From Zelonia costaricensis (Eukaryota > Euglenozoa > Kinetoplastea > Trypanosomatida > Trypanosomatidae), in contig JASAOO010003511.1 of assembly GCA_030849075.1 (NCBI GenBank), forward strand, positions 1-64,000: 64,000 nucleotides of DNA, written 5' to 3'. The notes below the pieces were generated by a model. It did no database searches. It was not told the DNA's origin and saw only the letters and a list, made by a program, of their open reading frames with translations. The number at the start of each line of letters is the position of its first letter. Position 1 is the first letter of the stretch. Positions 40,901 to 50,728 of the stretch are shown piece by piece. The position numbers were made by a program, and so were the translations under genes.

Positions 40901-41433
40901 TCTTCCAGCTGCTGCTGCCGCCGCGCCTCCTCGGCCTCCTTGGCCCGGGCCAGCTTCCACTCCTCCAGCTCCCGCTCCTTCCGCAGCAGCCGCTCCTGCT
41001 GCTCCGCCACGCGGCGCGCGCGGTCCTCCTCGAGCTGGCGCGCCATCTCCAGCGTGCGCTGTCGCTCCGCCTCGTCCTCCTGGCGACGATGCGCCTCGCG
41101 CTGCTGCCGCGTGTGCCACTGATCCTCGGCGTACAGGCGGTTGTACTCGTTGCGCAGCTCCCACTCCCGCCGCAGCAGTGCCGCCTCGACGCCGCGGGTG
41201 GCGGTGGAGGGGACGAGGCCCGCGCCCCCGCCCGACCCGCTGTACAGGCCGGCCAGCACGGAGTAGCAGTCAGGCCGCGTCACGCCGCCACCGCCGGTGA
41301 TGCCCGTCGCGCATGCGAAGGGCAGTGTGCAGAAGACTGGCGCGGTGGCTCCGCCGCGGGTGAGTGGCGGCATGGCAGTGTCGAAGAGCGCCGTGGAGTT
41401 GGCGCGCAGGGCCGCGAAGTCGGAGGCCATCAC
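37960..41433 (-). CDS. Long coiled-coil protein with formin-like polyproline region
   Basis: A 1157-residue protein from the ATG at 41433 (a second ATG follows immediately). After about 80 residues of Gly/Thr-rich head comes a nearly continuous charged coiled coil from about 85 to 810, rich in E, R, Q and A with heptad spacing. From about 815 to 1157 it is Pro/Ser/Val-rich, with runs of 8-9 prolines (PPPPPPPPPSTSMPALGVPG) like formin FH1 segments, and ends with basic SRRHHRHRS. No FH2, kinesin motor or other catalytic domain is seen. It is probably a cytoskeletal or flagellar structural protein. The polyproline could recruit profilin or SH3/WW proteins; that is inference. Confidence 0.82.
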   Translation of the reverse strand: MMASDFAALRANSTALFDTAMPPLTRGGATAPVFCTLPFACATGITGGGGVTRPDCYSVLAGLYSGSGGGAGLVPSTATRGVEAALLRREWELRNEYNRLYAEDQWHTRQQREAHRRQEDEAERQRTLEMARQLEEDRARRVAEQQERLLRKERELEEWKLARAKEAEEARRQQQLEEERRRELQHERELARVKEEAASRAATAQKAEDVKATIEESLRRTQTAMQEQLRDEVRTLEAAHRTELTRREEEWAQRVQSMEVTRSTELADLTHQLQLDQTRATRSEEQLSEARDQLTRLLQEMDQLRLQLQSGGPRGEREREAAQQLAATHRSAIERLQQMYEDDKRAQQRRYAEDRERAKYEQDRRVDELRDAHAAALRIKDAELEQLTTRVRQLERELQDEATKVALMRSSADNMAAMSAENTRMKDEVRQLQAAKVEWEETRKRLERNLREADAKAEIQGKQLQALQADTVTGQRQLSNERDELRRDNAELKSQLAMAREAHEEEMDRLQKQLKAAQEAVAQVNVQEVEQTARAAVDRAEEARRLAESNLAQAARKAKAAEEELQAARRTIETAQRDAAQARDRLQEIQTRLDERTAQVRALEVEVQEKVSFSYEAREAKERVDRLQAEFDAERESRRRQHEAALEAKDKEVQQCRADVLEANKKLHALREETTNAKFDKEGHQQRLSRQLTEKEEEAAQLRRQLDDSRRSLEQWKTTYEELQQRSGTNTDGYQKAVREREEELQECRRRLRQTQEEKAELEHRLRADETARAASAAQFSDVQRMLREREAQVERLEREVRERHETAPPVASNPPPPPSLPTVSPPAAAAAPPYTGPPPPPPPPPSTSMPALGVPGLPPTAPSLYAPPPPPPPPTVPPVSSMPTPPPSRPSSFALPIGTPAVRTFKTDPLSPSLSDNAPAVPTVHRPDAGAISPAPANAWSTSPPPPATPALPRPSVVGVPSVSAFDRVVTHSSVDSSPLNIPVPVSLSQSSFQVGRRTSDGSSLTVAVPTPAGAFSHTTPALQYAGTPTPAVPRGGGPAGAHTVAAPSSVAPPYAAFAAPGAQPSPAPPVPPPVPAAIPAPGAPTRVSVPVPVPKIGLPTPSPSGTFSPSPSGSSYSATAPSPVPVPVSLAVPSIPTPVAGSRESDSRRHHRHRS

Positions 41434-42916
41434 GGAGTGGGAAGACGACGCGTGCGGGTGTGATGAAGAGGCCGGGGGAAGAGCAATGGGGGGTGATCTA
41501 AGGGGGGGGGGGGGGCCGCGGCGGTGGCGGCGGACGGAGGGGCTGTCTTCCTAGACGCGCCAGTGGGAATCGAAGATCGGGCAACGAGATGCAGCACCGT
41601 GTTGGTGCACACACGCCGTCGTGGACGGCAGTGACAATGGAGGAGAGCCGCAAGAGCAGCGAGGCACGTTCGATGCCGTGCCAGGCGTACGTACGGCACT
41701 TACGAAGAGAACCTCTCGAAGCGGCGGGGCGGGGGGCGAAAGGAAAGAAGGAAGGGAAGAGCTACAAGTACAAGGGAAACCGATGACGGAGGGGTGCTGC
41801 GTCGAGATTGGGTGGGGGGAGGGGGGTCACTGTGTGTCTGTGTCTGTGTCTGTGTCTGTGTCTGTGTGTGTGTGTGTGTAGTGCGCCGTGTACGAGCCGC
41901 CACGAGGAGCAGAGTAGGAAGGGAGCTGCCTCCAACGGCGAGTGGTGCGACGAGAACGCGCTGCAGCCGTGGTGGGGCACTGCGTGGAGCGGAAAGCACA
42001 CGAGTTCGAGGCGGTAACGACGGGAGTGGAGCGTGAGTTTTAAGGCTGTGCTGCGCAGCCCCAGCCGCCCGCCCCACAATCGCAGGCCAGCGCCGGCGTC
42101 GCTCGATGCAGCACACTGCACCCTGCGGCTACGCGTGGGCAGTGGCGGGTTGGGAGTGCTGGGGTGCAGACAGCAGAAGGAGAACGCGCGCATGGACGCA
42201 AGAGGGGCGTCGAGAGAGAGAGACGCAGCCGCCCGCGAGACGCGCAGGCATCGCATGTGCCGTAGGAGCCGCGCAGGAGTCAGCGACGCAGTGGCGATGA
42301 CGAGTACGCCACACCGCGGGCGCATCGCTCCCGTCTTGTCCTTCGTTGTCTTGTGGGTTTCCTTGACTGGGATGTGCGCGACGCGGTGCACCACCTTACG
42401 CAGGGAGCAGGCGGGGGGGGAGGCACAGTAGAGAAGGGGGAGGGGAGGGGGCGGGCGGGGCTCAGGGCGGAAGAGTGGCACGCACAAGAGAGATGGGAAG
42501 TGCAGGAGGAGCGAGCCCCCCTCACGCGGAGCTATTGCACTGGCACACACAAACACACACACACACACAAACGCAGGGATATTGACATGAACACGCGGAG
42601 GAGTAGAGATATATGTAGAGAGAGAGAGGTAGGCAGATGTAGACGTACGAGCGGCGATGATGCGCACAAGGGAGGGGAGGGGAGGGGGAAGCTGCAGAGC
42701 GCGCACACAAACGCGCGTGTCTGCGGAAAGCGAGGCGTCGAGCAGCGAGGTTCTGGTGGACGGGCGGCCCAGAGACGGGGGCCGCCGCGGAGGAGAAGCA
42801 CATCGAGCAGTCGAGCACCACCACACATCACAGCGGCACAGTCTGGGGTCTCCCCCCCACCCATCCCCCCCCCCCGAGAGACCCACCCACACCCCTGAAC
42901 CACCGCTTGGTCCCCT
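41434..42916. other. Intergenic spacer with hexanucleotide repeat
   Basis: No supported gene in 1.5 kb. It contains a G run at about 41500-41517 (candidate splice signal for the coiled-coil gene), the TGTGTC repeat at 41831-41879, a G run near 42412-42421, a CA run at 42543-42570 and a C run near 42850-42883. Open frames here translate the repeats. Confidence 0.6.
41831..41879. repeat. (TGTGTC)n hexanucleotide repeat grading into (TG)n
   Basis: Five TGTGTC-type units followed by about nine TG units, in the spacer upstream of the long coiled-coil gene. Confidence 0.92.
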
Positions 42917-45900
42917 TCAAAACGCAAGGAGGCGCTCGTGCAGGGCGTCGTCGTCCGTGGCGACCAGCGTGGCAGCCTGCTCGAAGACGCTCCTCAGCTC
43001 CCGCACGTACTCGCCGCGCGGCTCGCCGCTCTCGTCGCTGAGGCGCTCCAGGTCGGCCTGCATCGCCCTCAGCTGCCGCTCCGCCGAGAGCAGCGTCTCC
43101 TCGCAGCGCCGCTGCCAGCTGTGCTGCGCCTCCATCAGCTCCTCGCTTATGTGGTTGAGCGAGTCGGCGTAGCGCGCCGTGTCGACCTGCAGCAGTAGCC
43201 CAAAGGGCATCCGCAGCAGCGTCTCGTCCCACGTGTCCAGAAGGATCCACAGCAGCGGCGCCGCCGACGCGTCCGCCGGCCGCTCCGCCCCACTCATGGC
43301 GGAACGCCACTGCGCCAGCTGACGCAGCCACGCACCCTCCTGCGACTGCGCCTCTGGCGGCACGACCGGGAGACTGAGCCCGGTGTCGTGCGTTGGGCTG
43401 AGCGTGCGCTTGCGATCGTGCGCGCCGCCTTCGCCTGGCTGCGACAGGGGGGAGTTGTCGCCGTCCACCAGCTCCGCCATCCCGTTGGCGCCGAGCGGCG
43501 GGGGCGTGGCAGACGACGCAGTGCCGTCCACTGCCGCTGTGGTGCGCGAGATGGACGCGGCCGCACCGCCGCAGTCGGTCGCAGAGGCGCGTCGCGAGCG
43601 GGGGAGCGGCTGCTCCGCCGGCGCCTCGAGCAACGCCAACGCGTCTGCGGCAATAGCTGCCATGGCCGGCTGCCGCGGGGCGGCGAAGAAGGCGGACGCG
43701 GCGGTGGCGTTGACGCCGGAGCCGTACACCCGCTCCCAGCGTGAGCGCTCCTCCTCGCGATTCCACGCCGCGGACATGCTCAGCAGCGACGCACTCGACC
43801 CCGTGGGACCCGCACTCGACCCCGTGGGACCCGCACTCCTCACGCGGGAGCCGCGGCGCGAGGATGCGGTGGGGCTCGTGCCGCCCCCCGCGCCGTTAAC
43901 GGAGCGCATGGAGCGCGACGGCGATGAGGTGAGCACATCACCGAAGACACCGCTGCGCAGCCCCGTGGGGGCGACACCGACGTCCGAGAGCCGGTGCCTG
44001 CTCTCGCCGCCGCTGCGGGGCTTGCACGCCACCCGGGTATAGTAGCACAGCATCCGCGCCGCGCGGTGGCCAACTTCAGTCGCCAGCGAGTTCGCGGCCG
44101 GCAGCTCCTCAGGGGACGCCGGCTCGCCCGCAATCGAGCCGCGCAGCAGCGGCGGTCGCGTGACGGAGCACATGCGCAACGCGGCCGGCAGCGGTAGCGG
44201 AGGCGCGGCCCTTGTTGCCGGCGCCGCGGTGGCGTCGGCACGCTCCCCAGCGTGGCCGTGCGTGGCCTCGCCGTAAACGCGCTGCCCGCGGAAAACAGCC
44301 AGGCCACGCACCTCGTCCTCACACAGCACGGCGCGCAGCTGCGTGATGAACTTCTCGAGGTAGGGGCGCGACCGCACAAGCGAGACGAGGTGCGACATGT
44401 CAGCGCCCCACTTCTCCAGCTTGGCGTAGAGGTGCGACATCGCGATGGCGGCGTCCTTGCGGCCACGCACGGCGGTCGTGAAGCTCGACACGATCTCGGC
44501 CTGCACATCGCGCACGCGGCCCAGCTCCGCGCCGACGCACTCTCGCTGCAGGTGCGGCACCGCGGCTGCGCAGGTGGCTAGCAGGAAGTTGATCACCTCC
44601 GTGTTCACCTGCGAGACGTGGGCGATGAGCTGGTGTTCCATGGCCAAGCGCCGCCGCTGCACCTCCTCCCGCGACAGGCGCGACACGGCGCCCTCGCGAT
44701 GCACCTTGGCAACCCCATCTCCCGTCCCCGCCCGCTGCGCGGCGTCGCCACAACTCCCGCCCGCCGCGGGGGCCGCCTTCGCCGTGAGGTTCGGGGTTGA
44801 CGAGGAGCTTGTGAGCCGCCGCTCCGAGTTGGCGCCGTACAGGGCCGGCGTAGAGGACACCTGACAGAGCCGCTGCTGTGACGCGTGGCTGTGCAGGGGG
44901 GCGGCGTCGTGTGCCGGACTCGAGACGGCGGTGCTCTCGCCCGAGGAGGCGGGGGAGACGGCGGTGCTGGCGATGAGCGAGATGCGCCGCGGCCGCGGCG
45001 GGTCGCCGAAGTCCACCTTCGCCATGGGCAGCTGCGGCGACGCGTCCAACTCGGCGGTGGCGGACGCGGCGGACGGGTGGCGGCGGCCGTTGCGCAGCGG
45101 CGTCGTGGCTGGCAGCGTGCCGGACGGCGGCACCGGCGCCAGCGTTGCCGTACGCGCGGCAGACGCCGTCGGAGACGTGCCATTCGCGGCGGCGGTGGTG
45201 GCGGCTGGGGTGCCGGGTCGTGTGACGGAGTCCTGTGGCGGTGGCGGCGGGGCCGCGCTCGGCTCGGTCGTGTCGCACGCCGGCGCTGGGCTCACCTCGA
45301 GCGGCGCGTCCCGCAGTGCGGCGTAGCGCTGCTCAAAGACGGAGAGGTACAGCGGCGCCGACCACGCGCCGCCATTGCCGCCTCCGCCGCCGCCGCCACC
45401 GCGGAGGCTCGAGTGCGGTGGCATCACAGCCGGTGTCGTGGCGGCGGGCGGCCCCTCGAAGGGGAACTGGCCAGAAATGTAGAACGCAGAAAACTGATGC
45501 ACCGCACCGGCGAGTCGCCGGTACGCCGCGCGGAGGCCGGGCGAGTCGTAGGCCAGCAGCGCGTCCAGCGGCGGGCACGCCGGCGCCGGCGCCCCGCGGG
45601 ACCCGTTGGCGCCAAAGCGCGACCCGTTGTCGTTCAGGGACTCGACGGGCGACGTGGCGGAGGGCATGCCGATCGTGATGAAGAGGTGGCGCAGGTCGCG
45701 CAGGAAACGCTGGGCCATGTCCTTGAAGCCCGCCTGCAGCCGCACTTGCAGGGACGCCACCATCTTGGCTGGGCTCGCGGCGAGGTGAAGCTGCACGCTG
45801 CGTCGCACCGTCTGCAGCTTCTGCTGGGCGTGGCGGCAGTTGTGCCGCAGCCGGTTGCAGCGCGTCTGCGCATCCTTGATCACCACCGGCAGCAGCGCCG

Positions 45901-48900
45901 ATAGCTGCCACGTCCACGTCATGACGGGCAGCGCGGCGCGGGCGACCCGGTGGGTCGCCGAGGCGTGCTGGAAGTACCTTACTGCCTTGCCCAGCGCTGC
46001 CGCGCCGCTGACGCGCCACGTGACGTCCTGGGCGTGCGCGCACGCCGCCAGCACCGCGGCGCCATCGACCTCTGCCTCCTCCCTGGAGTCACCCTCGTCA
46101 ACCGCCACGAGCGTGCCAATGCCGCGCGGGAGTCGGAGGACAGTGTCGGAGAACAGCTGCGCTTGGGCCTCATCCGCGGCCGATGGGGACACCACCGTGA
46201 TGGGGCTGCCGAGTCTCGGCACGGCACGCAGCGTGCTGGCGGTGCTGATTTCGCCCCTTGGCGTTGCTGGGGCTGCGCCGCCGGAGAGCACGGACGTGCG
46301 CGACGCCGACGGGGCAACGCCAGGGCCGTCGAGTAGCGGACGGTACTGCTCCAGCGCCGCCGCCAGCGGGGGCACCCGCATGTCCTGCGTGAGCAACGTG
46401 AAGAGCGGGTCACCGAGCTCGCCCGGACCCTCCTCGCCCGCGTCAGACGAGCGGCCAGCGCGGCGCACGTCGCTAGGGCCGCCGAGGGGCGACATCAGCG
46501 TGAGGCGCGAGGTTGAGGTGAACGAGGCGCCGGGGCCCGCCGACGGCCACCCAGCGCTCGGCACCGCCGCGCCGGTAACCGCAGGAGCTGTCAGCGCGGG
46601 GGGCGACGGCACCGACTCGATCGGCGACACCGACGCGGGCCGCGCGAAGCCGCGGCCCATGTAGGACGCAGTGGGGGAGAGGACGGAGGCCGGAGCCGGC
46701 GGGTCTGCCGCGCGAGTCGATGCGCCGCGCGTCGTCTCGTCGGGCGTGGCGCCGCTTCCTCGTGGGGAGTCGGCGGCCGCCGCGGCCATCACGCTGGGCC
46801 GGAGTACGGCCACATGCTGTCCCTGCGGCAGCACGGATGGCGAGAACTGCGGCGAAGGCTGGATAGAGTACGGCGGGGACTGTGAAGAGGGTCGCTGCGA
46901 GCGCACGAGCTGTTGCGCGTACGCGGCGAGCATCACCGCCCGTGCGCGGGCGGCGTCGCGACAGTTGAACACGATGACGCGCCACAGCGGGATGGACACG
47001 CCGTAGCGCAGCTTGGCTAGCCGAACGAAGCGTCGCACCACCATCTCGTCCGCCACGGTGTCTTCAGACCTGTCGCCGAGGCAGGGGCCGGTGTTGGGGC
47101 TGGACAGCACGTGCCGCGGCCGACTGCGCGACGACGCCTCGGCCGCGTCGCCCTTGACGAGCAGGAAGATGGTGCGGTCCACGAGGGCCTGGCGCAGCGG
47201 CCGCAGCCAGTCCTCAGCCAGCGACAAGGAAGGGGAGGAGGAGTGCTGCGGCGGCGGCGGCGGCAGCGCTGTCGCAGAGGCCGCAGCTGCGGGCACCGCG
47301 GCGCTTGTGTGGGCGGTGGGCAGCAGGCTGTCCTGGGAGGGGCTGCCGACGGAGTCGAGCCGCTTGGACGCCGTCAACGGCGCGGCGCTGGCGCTGACGC
47401 TGACGTCCATCGTGCCCGCCGTGGAGACGCGCACCAGCGGCGAGGACGGGGGCGAGTTGTCCATGTCGGCGATCGTCGTGGTCGAGACGTGCGGGTAGGA
47501 CGGGAAGCTGTGCGTGACACGCCGGTTCTCCAGTCGAACCGGCGCCCCACCGCCATCATCGTCCTCGCCGTCGCCGTCCGAGTCATCTGTGCTGCCGCCG
47601 CACAGCGTCGGCAGCGGGAGCGCGTCGCCGTACGCCGCGACAGGGGACACGACGACAGAGCCTGGCGGACTCGCCAGCTCCGGGACGGCACTCGGCGAAG
47701 CCGTCACGAGGATCGATGTCGTCGTCGCCCCGGCCACGCCCGAACGTGGCGCGTGCAGTGCGGCGCCGCCCGTCGCTGGCCCGGGTACGCCGTGCGAGTG
47801 GCGCAGCGGGGAGTGCGCCGAGGACTGCGACTGGGCAGCACGGCCGCCCGTGAAGGGCCCGAAGAGCACCTGCAGCGCGGCCGCCACCTCGTCGTACTCT
47901 GTGTCGCCGTCGGCGCTGCCCACCAGGGAGACGCCGGTGGCACTTCCGCTGGCACCGAGGAGGGCGCTGGCGCTGAAGCTGTTGCCGCCGCTCATGTCCA
48001 CCTCCGTGCCACGCAGCAGCGGTTCGTACGGCACGCACAGCAGCGCGAAGTCCGCCGTGATGGCGATGGGCGAGCACTGCACGTACGGCGGTGGCATCGC
48101 CAGCGATGGCAGCGGCTCGTAGCGCAGCACGCCGTCCTCGTTCATGCCTACCAGCCAGTGCGGCCCGAGCGATACTGTCGCGGGCAGCTGTGGCGGCTGT
48201 GGCGGTGGCGTGCCAGCCTGGGCGTACCTGCTCGCCTGCGCGGCGGGCAGCGGTGGCGGCGGCGAGGTTTCGTCGTGCGTGCGTGACCCGCTGAGCCGGC
48301 TGCCGCTGCTGCTCGCGCGGCTGCCGCCCCCGCCGACACTGGAGCGCAGGCCGCGCCCGCCCCGCTCCCCCGCGGTCGGCGACGCTGCCGGGGTGGCCCC
48401 GGTCGACGCGGCTCCGGACGGCGCGGCGAACACGGCGGGGGCCGACACACTCGCGCCGGAGGTGAGCGCGGCGCGGTAGCGGCTGCCGATCTGGTCGCGG
48501 TGGAAGAGGTCGTATGCGGAGAGACGGAGCTGCAGGGCGCTGAGGGCCAGCATGCGGCGCCGCACCCGCTGCACAAACCGCATGGCCGGCGGCGTGAAGG
48601 AGGAGGCGCGGGAGAGGACGGTGGAGTCCTCGCGGAGGCTGCGGCCGGCGCTGCCCGGGATACTCGCCCCGCCGCGCGACAGGAACGGGGTCGGCAGTGT
48701 GATGAAGCGCGCCGCGGTCGGCGGTGGGGAGCTGCCGATGACGGAGCGCTGCTGATGGTGGAGCTGCTCGTTCACCTCCGAGAACTGCGAGGAAGTACGG
48801 TGCAGCGTGCTGATCATAATGGGCATCGGCGAAGTGAGCGGCTCGGTACTGGGTGACGACACCGCAGGCGGCGCCACGACAGTGGGTGCGCCGCCACCAC

Positions 48901-50728
48901 CAGCGAGGCGCCGGAAGCTCGTCGTGGCCCCACCCGCGCTGTGCTGCGGCTGTTGCTGAGACTGGTGGTGATGCGGGCGCGGCGATGGAGTGGCGCCGAT
49001 GCTGCGCGCCGTGGGCGAAGGCGAGCCGGCGCTGTGCAGCTGCGGCGACGGCGTGCGCAGCGGCACCTCGCTCGTCTCTGGCGTCGCCAGCGAGGAGAAG
49101 CCCATGAGGGGCGGGGGCGGGGTGGCCGGCAGGTCCGGCATCGTGGAAGAGCGACTCATGGACGGGGTCGACCCGCTGCTCTGCTCCCCCACAACGGCCT
49201 GTTCGTCCACCGGGAGGGTCGAGGGCGGTGTCCCCGGCGCCTCCGCCGCCCCGTCCCGACTCTTCGGCGCAGGCGTGTCGGCCGTCCCGCTAGCCGCCGC
49301 GTTCGCGGGCGAGAAGGCCAGTCGCGGCCCGTCGTGGACGGTGCTGCCCCGAGAACTGCGCAGGTGGTGGTTGGCGGGTGCCGCCGGCAGTGGCGGTGGC
49401 GGCTGCACGGGCGGGTGCGGCGCGAGGGGGGCATGGCGGCTGCCGAAGCTGCCGTTCGACAGACCGCCGCCGCCGCCGAACCCGCCACCTCCCGCAGCAG
49501 CCGCAGCAGCAGCAGCCCCCACCACAGCGGCGCTAGAGCTGCTTGCGCTCGTCACAGTCAGCGTGGTGGTCGGACTTACTGGGCCTGTGGCGGCGGCAGC
49601 GGGCAGGGTGCCTGGAGATGCCGTCGTGTGCAGCGGTGGCAGGACTGTGGGGGTCGGGTGCAGGGGGGCGGCGGACCCATCGCGGAGCACCGCGGCTGGG
49701 GCGGTGGCGTGGTGGAGCCCCGACGTCACGCGGCCGTGCGAGATGGGTGGCGGCAGGTGCTCCAGCGACGACGACACGGCCACCAGCACGGGGCTGCGCT
49801 GCCGGCTGTGCGAGCTGATACAGGGAGAGTCGAGTTTCGCGGCGGGCGCCGTCGTGGGCATCGCCGTGTTGGGGTACACGCCGGGCAGCTGCGAGGAGGG
49901 AGCGAGGGGTGGGGTGACGGGGAAGCGGATCGGCATCGCGACCGGGGCCACGTCGGGCGTCGGGTCGCTGAGGGCGCCGATGCTGGTCTGCAGCAGCGCG
50001 CTGGCCGATGCGGCGCTGGAGGTCACCACAGTGGTCCCACCGCCGCCCTCCAGCCGCGACCAGCGCCGTGACGCCCCCGCGGTCGGAGAGGCCTGCGAGG
50101 GATGCAGGCCGCCGACACCGCCGATGTCGGGAGTGGGAGGCCGGCCGCCTTGTGCACTGCCGCTGCTGCCGAAGGCCGTGACCCGCAGGCCCGTGTTGAC
50201 GCTACGGTGCGGCGGCAGCTCGCGGTGGACGAGGAAGTGAAAGACGTCCTCCATGTCCGGCTCCGAGGCGCCGGCGACGCACAACCGCGGCGACGGGCTC
50301 GTCTCGGTGATGCCGACAGGGGAGCTCGGTGAGCCGGCAGCGCTGACCGGCACCGCCGTCGTCGCCGCGGTCGGGGAGGTGTTCACGACTTGCTCCTGCA
50401 GCGTCTTGAGGGCGCCGCGGAGCCGCAGCAGCCGTTCCGTCGCCGGCATCAGCGCTCTGCCCAGGCGGGCGATGATGGCGAGCAGCTCCACGCGCTGGCC
50501 CCGCTCCTCGCTCATCGCCTCGCTGTCTTTCCGAAGACGCAAATCCATCGACGGTGTGCGGGCGTTGCGAGAGCGCAGCGACACCTCGGACGAGTGCGTC
50601 AGCAGCGGCTGCAGGAAGGCGGACTCGAGCGAGTCCTGCACGCCCGCCGCGTCCGGCACGTGCGTGTGCCCTGCTGCGGCTGCGCCATGCTCGCCCTCCG
50701 GCTTGGCCATGGAAAGTGGGTTCGGCAT
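42917..50728 (-). CDS. Giant low-complexity protein with folded C-terminal region, 2603 residues
   Basis: Not recognised. The start at 50728 (MPNPLSMAKPEGEHGAAA) is chosen because the 24 codons above it lie in CA-repeat-like spacer; an ATG six codons later is possible. Most of residues 1-1650 is Ser/Pro/Gly/Ala-rich and disordered, with islands of folded-looking sequence (VRFVQRVRRRMLALSALQLR; LSLAEDWLRPLRQALVDRTI; VVRRFVRLAKLRYGVSIPLW). The region about 1640-1780 is helical and aromatic (VMTWTWQLSALLPVVIKDAQ). A helical block around 2080-2200 includes LIAHVSQVNTEVINFLLATC, and the last 100 residues are coiled-coil-like (CEETLLSAERQLRAMQADLE). A 21-base duplication encodes SAGPTGS twice near 43790-43831. 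The islands are what to search; the rest is filler by composition. Confidence 0.82.
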   Translation of the reverse strand: MPNPLSMAKPEGEHGAAAAGHTHVPDAAGVQDSLESAFLQPLLTHSSEVSLRSRNARTPSMDLRLRKDSEAMSEERGQRVELLAIIARLGRALMPATERLLRLRGALKTLQEQVVNTSPTAATTAVPVSAAGSPSSPVGITETSPSPRLCVAGASEPDMEDVFHFLVHRELPPHRSVNTGLRVTAFGSSGSAQGGRPPTPDIGGVGGLHPSQASPTAGASRRWSRLEGGGGTTVVTSSAASASALLQTSIGALSDPTPDVAPVAMPIRFPVTPPLAPSSQLPGVYPNTAMPTTAPAAKLDSPCISSHSRQRSPVLVAVSSSLEHLPPPISHGRVTSGLHHATAPAAVLRDGSAAPLHPTPTVLPPLHTTASPGTLPAAAATGPVSPTTTLTVTSASSSSAAVVGAAAAAAAAGGGGFGGGGGLSNGSFGSRHAPLAPHPPVQPPPPLPAAPANHHLRSSRGSTVHDGPRLAFSPANAAASGTADTPAPKSRDGAAEAPGTPPSTLPVDEQAVVGEQSSGSTPSMSRSSTMPDLPATPPPPLMGFSSLATPETSEVPLRTPSPQLHSAGSPSPTARSIGATPSPRPHHHQSQQQPQHSAGGATTSFRRLAGGGGAPTVVAPPAVSSPSTEPLTSPMPIMISTLHRTSSQFSEVNEQLHHQQRSVIGSSPPPTAARFITLPTPFLSRGGASIPGSAGRSLREDSTVLSRASSFTPPAMRFVQRVRRRMLALSALQLRLSAYDLFHRDQIGSRYRAALTSGASVSAPAVFAAPSGAASTGATPAASPTAGERGGRGLRSSVGGGGSRASSSGSRLSGSRTHDETSPPPPLPAAQASRYAQAGTPPPQPPQLPATVSLGPHWLVGMNEDGVLRYEPLPSLAMPPPYVQCSPIAITADFALLCVPYEPLLRGTEVDMSGGNSFSASALLGASGSATGVSLVGSADGDTEYDEVAAALQVLFGPFTGGRAAQSQSSAHSPLRHSHGVPGPATGGAALHAPRSGVAGATTTSILVTASPSAVPELASPPGSVVVSPVAAYGDALPLPTLCGGSTDDSDGDGEDDDGGGAPVRLENRRVTHSFPSYPHVSTTTIADMDNSPPSSPLVRVSTAGTMDVSVSASAAPLTASKRLDSVGSPSQDSLLPTAHTSAAVPAAAASATALPPPPPQHSSSPSLSLAEDWLRPLRQALVDRTIFLLVKGDAAEASSRSRPRHVLSSPNTGPCLGDRSEDTVADEMVVRRFVRLAKLRYGVSIPLWRVIVFNCRDAARARAVMLAAYAQQLVRSQRPSSQSPPYSIQPSPQFSPSVLPQGQHVAVLRPSVMAAAAADSPRGSGATPDETTRGASTRAADPPAPASVLSPTASYMGRGFARPASVSPIESVPSPPALTAPAVTGAAVPSAGWPSAGPGASFTSTSRLTLMSPLGGPSDVRRAGRSSDAGEEGPGELGDPLFTLLTQDMRVPPLAAALEQYRPLLDGPGVAPSASRTSVLSGGAAPATPRGEISTASTLRAVPRLGSPITVVSPSAADEAQAQLFSDTVLRLPRGIGTLVAVDEGDSREEAEVDGAAVLAACAHAQDVTWRVSGAAALGKAVRYFQHASATHRVARAALPVMTWTWQLSALLPVVIKDAQTRCNRLRHNCRHAQQKLQTVRRSVQLHLAASPAKMVASLQVRLQAGFKDMAQRFLRDLRHLFITIGMPSATSPVESLNDNGSRFGANGSRGAPAPACPPLDALLAYDSPGLRAAYRRLAGAVHQFSAFYISGQFPFEGPPAATTPAVMPPHSSLRGGGGGGGGNGGAWSAPLYLSVFEQRYAALRDAPLEVSPAPACDTTEPSAAPPPPPQDSVTRPGTPAATTAAANGTSPTASAARTATLAPVPPSGTLPATTPLRNGRRHPSAASATAELDASPQLPMAKVDFGDPPRPRRISLIASTAVSPASSGESTAVSSPAHDAAPLHSHASQQRLCQVSSTPALYGANSERRLTSSSSTPNLTAKAAPAAGGSCGDAAQRAGTGDGVAKVHREGAVSRLSREEVQRRRLAMEHQLIAHVSQVNTEVINFLLATCAAAVPHLQRECVGAELGRVRDVQAEIVSSFTTAVRGRKDAAIAMSHLYAKLEKWGADMSHLVSLVRSRPYLEKFITQLRAVLCEDEVRGLAVFRGQRVYGEATHGHAGERADATAAPATRAAPPLPLPAALRMCSVTRPPLLRGSIAGEPASPEELPAANSLATEVGHRAARMLCYYTRVACKPRSGGESRHRLSDVGVAPTGLRSGVFGDVLTSSPSRSMRSVNGAGGGTSPTASSRRGSRVRSAGPTGSSAGPTGSSASLLSMSAAWNREEERSRWERVYGSGVNATAASAFFAAPRQPAMAAIAADALALLEAPAEQPLPRSRRASATDCGGAAASISRTTAAVDGTASSATPPPLGANGMAELVDGDNSPLSQPGEGGAHDRKRTLSPTHDTGLSLPVVPPEAQSQEGAWLRQLAQWRSAMSGAERPADASAAPLLWILLDTWDETLLRMPFGLLLQVDTARYADSLNHISEELMEAQHSWQRRCEETLLSAERQLRAMQADLERLSDESGEPRGEYVRELRSVFEQAATLVATDDDALHERLLAF

